The translations under genes were made by a program, and so were the position numbers. A model generated the notes under the pieces. The model was not told the origin of the DNA, did not search any database, and saw nothing but the letters and a program-made list of their open reading frames with translations. Positions 17,394 to 27,500 of a DNA stretch of 64,000 bases are shown piece after piece. The stretch comes from Ruminococcus sp. Its GTDB lineage: Bacteria; Bacillota_A; Clostridia; Oscillospirales; Ruminococcaceae. Each line of letters opens with the position of its first letter. Position 1 is the stretch's first letter. Where the stretch lies: the NCBI RefSeq assembly GCF_016283395.1, contig NZ_JAEEMU010000048.1, positions 1-64,000 on the forward strand, written 5' to 3'.

Positions 17394-18500
17394 ATGAATA
17401 AAATACTGAAAACATTGAGAAAGCACTGGACGAGAGTCTGGCTGATAGCCATTCTACTGCTGTCCGGCGGTGTTTATGTGACCTATGCTATATATACAGA
17501 GGTTTCCTCTGTAAAACGTGTTGTTTCAACGCAGGCTTCACCTGTTGAGATGTTCTCATCGAACTGTATGCGCCCCGATATTTCAAGCAGACGGCTTTCT
17601 TCTGTTGAATACAGCATTACCGTGTGTAACTTTGATCAGGATAAGCCGACTATATATAACCCTGCAACTATCAGCTACACACTACACGCCGAGCTTCAAG
17701 TAAAGCAGGGAGATAATTATATCAATATGGCTACATATCTTGGTACTCTTGATCAATCAAATACTGAGCAGAAATCCAAATACGATAATTACTTAGCAAA
17801 AGCAGCTCTATATTCTATATACAAAACAGAGGACGATACAACCGGAGAGGTTGCAAAATCAGAGAGCAATTTTACTCTTGGCAATGGCTTTACGGTAACT
17901 CTAACATCAGATACTCTTGCAGCTCAACATTCTTCTGTTGATAAGTATAAGGTTGAAATAGACAGTGCATCTACCACCGATCCCAACCCGGACATTTTTG
18001 TACATGTTTGGGCAGTGCCTACTCCCCCTACCACGCTGAGAACTATCGAAACAAGATTATATGGTGCTTCAACTACAACAGATACAGCCACATGGACAGG
18101 TACATTTATAGAGACAGACTGTGCTATTGTTGATTACGACTTCTATAACTATGTTATCACAGGCAGCGGTGCTGGAACAGTAGATATTATATGGGATTCA
18201 AATAAATTCAGCATAAACGATTTCTTCTTTAACACAGCACTTTCCGGCAATTCATTCTATAATGACAATAATACTCCCTCAGAAATACTTGACAGCGATG
18301 CAAAGTATGGAAGCAGAAAATATGATGGAAAATATGTTGGCTGGAGTAAAATAACCCTCAGTGTTGGCACTGGGGCAAATAGCCAAAAAAACAGGTATGA
18401 GTTACAGCTATATAAGACAGCAACAGATTCCCTGACAGGAGTTTCTTATACAGGCGAAAATGCAGCGACAAATTATATTGCCTGCTTTTTTAGCAAATGA
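17394..18500 (+). CDS. membrane-anchored surface protein with SipW-type leader
   Basis: About 368 residues from the ATG at 17394, which has GAGGTGA close upstream; the longer frame begins at a GTG inside that site. The N-terminus (ILKTLRKHWTRVWLIAILL) has a positively charged end and a hydrophobic helix followed by VTYAIYTEVSSVKRV, a variant of the AWF junction. The exported part has two Cys near residues 58 and 78, which could form a disulphide, and is predicted largely beta. It precedes the giant-protein gene by 63 bp in the same operon. No known domain was recognised. Confidence 0.65.
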   Translation: MNKILKTLRKHWTRVWLIAILLLSGGVYVTYAIYTEVSSVKRVVSTQASPVEMFSSNCMRPDISSRRLSSVEYSITVCNFDQDKPTIYNPATISYTLHAELQVKQGDNYINMATYLGTLDQSNTEQKSKYDNYLAKAALYSIYKTEDDTTGEVAKSESNFTLGNGFTVTLTSDTLAAQHSSVDKYKVEIDSASTTDPNPDIFVHVWAVPTPPTTLRTIETRLYGASTTTDTATWTGTFIETDCAIVDYDFYNYVITGSGAGTVDIIWDSNKFSINDFFFNTALSGNSFYNDNNTPSEILDSDAKYGSRKYDGKYVGWSKITLSVGTGANSQKNRYELQLYKTATDSLTGVSYTGENAATNYIACFFSK

Positions 18501-18563
18501 CATCAATGATTATAGGTTGGTATTTCATAAAGACCTTTCCGAGAATACAAGAGTGGTGATACT

Positions 18564-21500
18564 ATGAAAATATCTTTCAATAAAAAAACAAAGCAGAGAG
18601 TAGTGAGCTTTACCACAGCTTTTGCTATGATAATGAACATTTTCCCTATGGGAGAACTTTCTAATGTTATATCTCCTTTGTTTTCAATAAGTGCAAGTGC
18701 GGAGGACTATACCCCACAAAGTGCTGATTCAAGCGTTTTCAGCGGAAACAGTATTTCATTTTCCAACACAGTAGACTTTGTAGACTATTGCTGGCATTAC
18801 TATAACAATACTACGATTTCTATAACCAATCCTGACGAAACTGTAAGCTCTGTTGGATTTGCCGAATATCATCAGAATGATATTTTGACAATTGGTTTTA
18901 CAGGTGGTGGTGAGATCTCAACGAATTTTACCGGACTGGGCTCATACAATTACCCTTTTGGCGGAACGCTGAGATTCGGTGGCGAAAACTACCAATTAAA
19001 TGCTCACAGGGCTTTATTTAATTACGTTTACGATTCGGTAGGTTTATTGGTTGATGCTACGGGAGCTACAGAGAATCTTGTTATCAAAAGACTGTCCGAT
19101 GTCGATGCAAGTGAGAGCCGTCCCCTTTTGGCAGATCATGTAAGACATGATACAAGGGCAGGAAAGACATCAGCGGAGTGGCAAATCGAATTAAACTCCT
19201 CAAATGACAAGACCTATTCAGGTGTTATTGGTGAAACCGAAAGTAACGCTACTGTTAAACTAAACTATACAAACAGTTCGTCTGCTGAAATTGTATCCGC
19301 TTCAGATGTAGGCGAGGTTTGCGGAACAATGCAAAGCGGATCATCAATAGAATTGACATATTCTGCAACAAACGGTCATAGTATTACAACTTCAAGCGGA
19401 AACGCTGGCGGTCTTGTCGGCACGATGAACGGTTCATCAACCCTGACTATCAAGGCAATGCCGTCCGTATCGCTGAATGTAGAATCAACATCTGCTTACG
19501 CAGGCGGACTTGTCGGAGAGCTGACCTCACAGGCAACAATAGACAATCAGATAAACAATCAGACGGATTCACGCATTCCTGTTAACGAAATCATTAAAGG
19601 TGTTAGCGGTGCAGGCGGTCTGTTCGGACATTATACTAACTATGCAACTTCTTTTGACTTGGCAAGCTATAATAATACTGCTACCGTAGACGGAACGTAT
19701 TGCGGTGGTGTTTTCGGTGTGCTTGAAAACAACAAAGATGATTCGGCAACGTCATTATCTCTTACGATACAAAATACAAGCAATGCAGGAACATTGACGG
19801 CAAATTCGGGAACAACAGGCAATGCAAGCGGTTATTATGGCGGTATTGCTGGTAAGTATACCACAAACGCCCTTGCTAATAGTCTGATACTTGATGACTT
19901 GACGCTTACAGCAAACGCAAATGCAGCTTACAGTGCATTTGGCGGAGCAATAGGAATTGCTGATTCTGCGTCTTATGTACAGACTACCAATACGGTGAGT
20001 GTTACTGCATCAGGCACAACATCATCAACATATTTCGGAGGTCTTGTTGGTGCAACATCGGCAAATAACGGTGTATTTGTTGATCTCGGCAGTTTCACCT
20101 TGAATACAAGCAGTGAGCAATTCAAAGGCGGCGGTATTGTCGGTCTATTTAACAAAGGCGTACTGCGTCTTAGCGGAACAACAACCATGACGAATGCGAA
20201 GCCTGCCAGCGCCGCTAACTGCGGTCAGCTTGTGGGTAATAATGATAATGTCCTCATATATGCTCCTTCTGGCGGTAGTTGGTCATTCAGCCGTTCAAGC
20301 GGTGCTAAGACCGATGATTTCGGCACTTGGGGCGAGGTAGTGCGTGGCATAGATGACAGCAGCGCATCAAATTCTATATATTTCAACAGCACAAACCACA
20401 CAGCGACTGTTGCGGCTGCCCAGACTTCTATGGGCAGTACTGATGTCTTTATTAGAACAGCGCTAAATATTCAGCTCAATCAGGGCAATGATTATGATTG
20501 CCTGTTATTTGCTGACAAAACAAATAAGCGTTCGGTTTTATTAAGCACTCCTCTTTCAATCTCTGCTAATATTTCTCTTTCTGGAACAGGTATAACAGGA
20601 TTGATGCGTGACGGCGGTGCTGTCGCAGATATAGGTTCTTTTACAAGCACATTTGAAGGAAATAATCACACAATCACTTTGGCGATTGGCGAAAAATACG
20701 GTAACGGTGTTACATCTTCTTCAACGACCGAAGGTATAGGTCAAATCTATCGCCATCAGCATAATGGTCTGTTTTCTGTTCTTGCAGGAACAGTACAGAA
20801 TCTTACTGTTGACGGCACGATCAATGTTAGCAATTGTGTTGACGGAATGAATATCGGCGGAATAGCTTCACGCAACAGTGGCAATATCACACTAACAAAG
20901 GTTGCTGCCAATGAAACAGTCAACTACAACGAAAGCTCAAAGGTCGATGTGTCGGGCGAAGGTAAAAATATCGGCGGCTATATCGGCTATGTAGGAACAA
21001 ATGGCAATATTATAATAAACGGTGTAAGCTCTATCGGAGCGACATTCAATCTCAAAGGATCACATGAAATGTGGAATGTCTACGGCGGAGCCATCGGAAA
21101 GATCACAGCCGGAACGTTCACTGTCACTGTCGGAGCAAAGGACGATGCGAACAACAAGCTGACAGACAGCCTGACAACTGATATAACAGGCATAACTGCA
21201 ACCGGTTCAAACGGCGACGGCGGCGGTCTTATCGGTCATATTACAAATGCAGGAAGTTACGCTTCACGTCAAGTGAATATTAACAATCTTGTATTTAGTG
21301 GTTGTACAATAGGAAATGCCGCAAGTACAAATGGTGGTGGCTTTCTTGGATATTCATGGTTAAATACCACTACTAACATCAATGGCGTTACTGCAAGCGG
21401 TACTATCAATAATTCGAGTGCTTCAAATGTTGGTGTAATGCTTTACAGCTCAACCGGAAAAATGATTGTCAATTCACTTGCCATCAATGGGCTTACTATG

Positions 21501-24500
21501 TCCAGCGGTGGTGGTTCTTCTCTTGGCATGATCGTGAATAGGGCTTTTGTTGGTGAAACTAAAGACGGCAAAACAACTTACAGCGGAGGTTTGTACTTGG
21601 ATGTTCTGAATAGTGGTTATTCGCTGACCTGTACAGCTCCTTCCTCTGCTACTGGTGTCTTTGACGAGATAGCGGCATATTCTGCTATGAACTCAAGTGA
21701 AGTTGTCAAAGGCGGTGCTGGTGTTATCTCAATCAATATGAATGGTGGCAGACATGATCCCGATGCTAATCCTGCTGATACCTACACTGAAACAAAAGTT
21801 ACGGTTACAGGCACTTATCAGAACCGACTGAAGACAGGCAGTAACTGTGCAAATCCAAATTCGAGATACTATTATAATGTTGATAACATGAGTTCCTCAG
21901 ATGCCGGACAAAACCTGTTGCTGTGGAGCTTGAGTAAGTATGCCTATTCGGGAATTAAGAGCGAATTTGGCACAACATTTAATACGACACTCAGCGGAAC
22001 AGCTGATATGACAGGACTGTCGTTCTATCCGCTTGCAAGTGCCAATGAAAACTATTCAATAGGTAATTTAACACTTACATTTGATTATAGTGGAATATAC
22101 TCTACTGCTGAAACTGTAAGCAACGGTGACAGCTATATTCGTGATCCTGCTGCGGCAAACCAACACTATCTCATGCACTCAGGTTTGTTTATAGATCAGC
22201 CGAGCGGAAAGTCCTTGACTGTAACAGGGACACTGTCTCTTGGCGGTACGTTCATGGAGGATAGCAATCATCAGGGCGTTCTCATAAGTGGCACAATGGA
22301 AGGCACTTTCCTTTGTGATACTGGGTCAATCATACTTGATGGTATTAAGCCTATGAGTGGTTCTTCTGCTTACACAAGCGGTTATCTGCTGATAAATAAT
22401 ATAAGTAGAACCGACGATTTAGCTACTCCGCCTTCTGTTACAATAAAGAATTTAAGCAATACAGATAAGTATTCCTCTACTACAGGTTCAACCTATTCTG
22501 CTTCCGGAACAACAGATAATGTTGCTAAGAGTTTGATCGGAACCGCTTCCGGTAAGGGACTTACTATCATTTTCTCAAAAATCAAACTTGATGGACGAGA
22601 TAAAACTAAGTCAGATACTAATTTGAACGCAGAAGAGCTTTATAATGCTTACAAAACATATAATTCTATATTTTCTCAGTCAACTCTTCTTGCTTCAATT
22701 CATACGGATCAGAGTGCAAAACTCGAATACAATTTTACTAAAGCACATGACTGGGGTACAGGAAGCCTAAGAGAAGTTACATACGGTGCAGAAATCAAGA
22801 ACTCTTTAGAATATGTCGATGAAGAACAGCGATATTCTCCTGATTCAAATGGTTTAAACGCCGATTTTGTTAATCCTGTTAATAGTTCAACCAGATCAGA
22901 GGTGTACAATTTTGCGACTGGTTTTCTGCCTTATGTCAAAGTGTCTTACAATGATACTACAGATGCAAATGGCTGCTTTAAGCGTGAGCTGAAAGTCAAT
23001 GTTCAGTCTGTAGCTCTTAGCAGCGGTTGCGGAACATATAATGATCCCTATTTAATTAGTGACCCGAAAGTCTTTGAAGCAATAGCAAAGTTTATTTCAT
23101 CTGGCGATACTGCTGACTTGAAAGAAGTTGTTCTGCCAAAATCACCGGACAGTGATGATATTATTTCAGGAAATCGTTGGCATGATGGCACTGACTATCA
23201 CGCAAGTTTTAAGGCAAGCGGAGATAATTATGTTTCTGGTTCCTATACATGGACTGGTTCTAATGCTCGAAAATATCTTGCAAGTGCATATTACATGATT
23301 ACAGATGATTTTGAATTAAGCAGTAACTATTTAGGACTTGGTTATGCATCTGAAAGTGCGAATGCGACTAACCCCGCAACAGGCGACTATGCTTTCCGTG
23401 GTGTTATCATTGGTGCTGACGTGCCGGACAGCGATGCAGAAAATGCACCTACGCATAAGGCAAGGATAACAAATGGAAGTGCAAATCCATTCATAAATGT
23501 TTCCAACGGCAGTGTTGTTAAAGACATAAATCTCATTGTATCAAGTAATATAACACTTAGTCAAGCAAATGCTACATATGACAATGCGTTCTTCGGTTAT
23601 TATCACCTTTGTAAGTATTATGGCGGTATCTTCGGTGAAGTAATGGGCGGAGATAACATAATAGATAACAGCTATGTAACATACAACAATTCAAAAATCA
23701 CACTTACTGGCGATAAAGCAACCATTGTACCTGTTGGCGGATATGTCGGCGTTGTTGTATTTGGCGGCGTTATTTTCAAAAATATGACAGCTACAACAAG
23801 TGCAACATCTACAGAATTAAAGGTCAATAATTCAGGAATAAACGTAATATACACAGGAAAAACTGAAAACCTTGCCGATAATAACAAGCAAGCTGATTGG
23901 GCTGCTATTTATGTTAATCCAATTGTGGGCAGAGTTATCAATGGATATGCCGTTAATGAAACTAAAGATATTCCTGATCCTGACCATGAGGGAGAGTATC
24001 TTGCAAGAGGAAGATTCTCTACGTCTGAGAATGGAAAATACCATGATGATACAGGTTATAATGCAGGAACAACAAGATCAGGCACTGTAATTCACACGCT
24101 CAAAAACGGCACAAAGCATTATTCGATAGCGGACATTAATCTGAGCGAAACCAATAAACTCGATGTCAGTGCAGTACCATCAAGTACATCTTCCGACGGA
24201 ACGATCAATATTCCAAATTCTCAGGCGTTCTTTATCCTGTCGCTTATCACGCAGTCCTGTGCCGGAACAGCTCAGGGAGCGAACGGAGATTATGTTAATT
24301 CGCTATCTTATGGTACAAACACAAGCGTTTATGGTATGAGCCGTAATGCAGACTATACTAATGTTGGCTCTGCTACTGATAGTACGGATTCTGATTTTGT
24401 GCTTGCAGGTAATGATACAACGTTAAACTCTGCTACGCCGTATATTATTGACCGCTACTGCACAAATCATAATTCACGCTGTGTTACAAGCACTTTAGGA

Positions 24501-27500
24501 TATTATGACATTAATCTCACCGGAAAGACAACCTATTCTGTAGATTCCTATACCTATCAGCTTCCTGATAGTTTCAGAGGGATAGGATGTGTTGGAAACT
24601 ATAATGACAATTTTACAACAAAAGTAGATCAAGTCAATGGTAACAATTGCACCATTGATGTTGACATTTACCTTAACAAGTTTGCAACTGATAATTATTT
24701 CAATAAATTACACAACGGAACATCTCAGAGTACTTCTGATAATGTTGTAGATTATAATGTAAACAACGGAACACTTAATCACGGTATAGGTCTATTTGAT
24801 AGTTTCCTAACCAAGAGTTCAAGCGTAATTAAAAATATAACGCAAAGCGGTTCAGTCAATACAGAAATATATAAAGACGGATATAATACTTCTGCACAGA
24901 AACAAAATCTTCCTGCCAACGATAATGCAAGGTTTCTTAGTGTTGGTGGAGTATGTGGTACAGTATTACATCCTTATAATGTCAATTTTGAACAGGTCAC
25001 ATTGGATACATTTTCGGCAAGTGGTTCTTCAATAGTCGGAGGATTGTTGGGCTTTTCGGGCATTAACCAAAACAGCAGTGCAGAAGTCCATATAACTCAA
25101 TGTGGTGCTAATAAGCTTTCCGTTAAAATGACTTCAAGTTCTAAAAGCGAGTCAACTTATAAATCGAGAAATGCTATTGGTGGTTTGGTCGGAAAGTGCT
25201 TTGAAGGAAAGGTCAAATTTTACGGTACTTCCTTGGGTTCAGAAAATAATAATCCTAAGAATGTCTCTACTGTTGAATTTGATAGTTTCAGTTTTGGAAA
25301 TGAAGATGGCGATTATATGACCGCTGCTGGAGGACTTGTTGGTTTTGCGGGTGATGGCTGTCAAGCCTATGATATGAAGATTGTATCAAGTAACAGCAGT
25401 ACACCTATTAAAATTGGTGCTAATAAGATTCGTTTTGTAGGTGGCATCTGCGGATTAATGCAGTCAGCTAAAGACGGAACTGCTCCCGCTAATCAGCCAT
25501 ATACACCAACTTGCTATGCAATATTCAAAAATTGTACAGTTGAAAATATCAATCTCAAAGGACAATTCGTAGGCGGTTTTTACGGAGGAAAATGGGGCGA
25601 AACTGGCTGGACAACATATTCAATAGATATTGATAATTGTAAAGTTAAAGGTAATACAGTTACAAATAACACAATCGAAACAGTCAAACCTTATGGCAGT
25701 GAGGGTGAATATGCAGGTGGTTTTGTTGGACGTGGTCTTGTACTTGAGAATGGTTCACCTAATATTCGCATTAAAGATAGTACAGTATCAAATTATACTA
25801 TTACGGGACAATACTGTGGAGGATTTATAGGGTATGCAGGTTCATATAAAGCCAATAGTTCAATAACCTGTTATATACATGACAGCTCCGTAGAAAATTG
25901 TATCATAGGAACAGGAACCAATTATGCTGGTGGTGCAATAGGACAGATTGCAAGAAAAAGCAACAGTAGTACAAACAAGATTCTTGGCTACAACATTAAA
26001 CTTGAAAATGTTACAAGCAACTGTTCTAATATGGGTGCATGGATAGGTCATGTTGATAAAGCTGATAAGACAACATCTATTCAATTTTCAGGTATGGCAA
26101 TTTACGGTTCAGGATTTGATAAAAATATCGGAAACTGGAATGTGGCTGATAACCAAGCAAATAAAAATGCTTCCTTTGTCTTCGCTGACTATACCGGCAA
26201 GTGTAAAGGCACACAAACGACTGACCCCGATACAAATGAAACCTCGATTGATTATCCAACAGACATTTCGGGCTTCAACTATAATGTTTCAACACACGTT
26301 GAAATGCCTAAGTATCCTTATGTGAACATCAATCCTCAATCTGACATAGGTGCTAATGAGATCATCTCCGGTGATGGAGCGGCGTTGTATGGCAGTAGTG
26401 TTACTGGTTTCAGCGGAAAGACGGCTGACAAAACTATGGCAGCTAAGATATATGCTGATCTCAGTGACACTACCAATACAAGGCGCTATACAACTTTCGA
26501 TAAAACAGCCGTGATCTATGACAGTAAAACAATTGAAGACTACCTTAAGGTTGCAACCGGTACTGATGGTGATAAAATCTCAACTTATAGTTTGGAAAAG
26601 GGTGGACTTCCGACAGGAGTCGAGGATTTTGCGGTGGTTGTAATTGCTAACCAAACAACTGACGAGACAACCAATCTCATAAACAACTATATTCGGCTTG
26701 TTACAAATACAGCAACCGATTACACAGCATCAAGCGACTACTATTCTATAAACATACAAACCTGTAAGTTTAACGGAACTGATTTTGTAATAGACCAATC
26801 TGCTACAAATCATGGCTTAACGTTTTCAGGCGGCAAATTTGATTTGAACGGCAGTTATGCGGATTCTAACAATACTGCTGATACATTTACTCTTGTTGAT
26901 GTTCAGTTTAAAGACCCGTTTAATACTTCTAAGATTGCGTATCACCTCTATGTTCCTGTTTACACAGTAAAGCAGATCGAGGTTGATTTCCAATCAGCAG
27001 TAAGAACAGGTACTTATTCTGTTAAGGACAATTCAGTAACTAATGACTATTCAAGTCTTATGACAGCCAACGGAAAGCACGTTGACAGCCTTGAAACATG
27101 GATCACACAGTATATTCGTTATTCATATAAGTCGGAAGATATAAATATGCTCCTGAATAGCAATAATGTAAAATGGAATAATGATAAAAAGGTCATTTTC
27201 AGAACATTTGAATTAAGTACAACATTTAATAGGCTTCCTCAGAATACATACATGGTTCTTGTTGACCCCAATGGAAATGTAGACCGAGAATACTACGCTA
27301 AGAATCTGAATGATTTTGAAACCTATTATGATACTAATCACGATAACAAGGAAGGATGGGTGATTGACCTAAGAAAATTTAAAGATAGTAATAACAACAC
27401 GTTTACAGTTAGCAAATTTAATGCTTTGATTGCAAGAAACATTGTAGAAAGCACAACAGGTGATCTGCTGTATACCGATGGTTCAGCATCTGATTATGAT

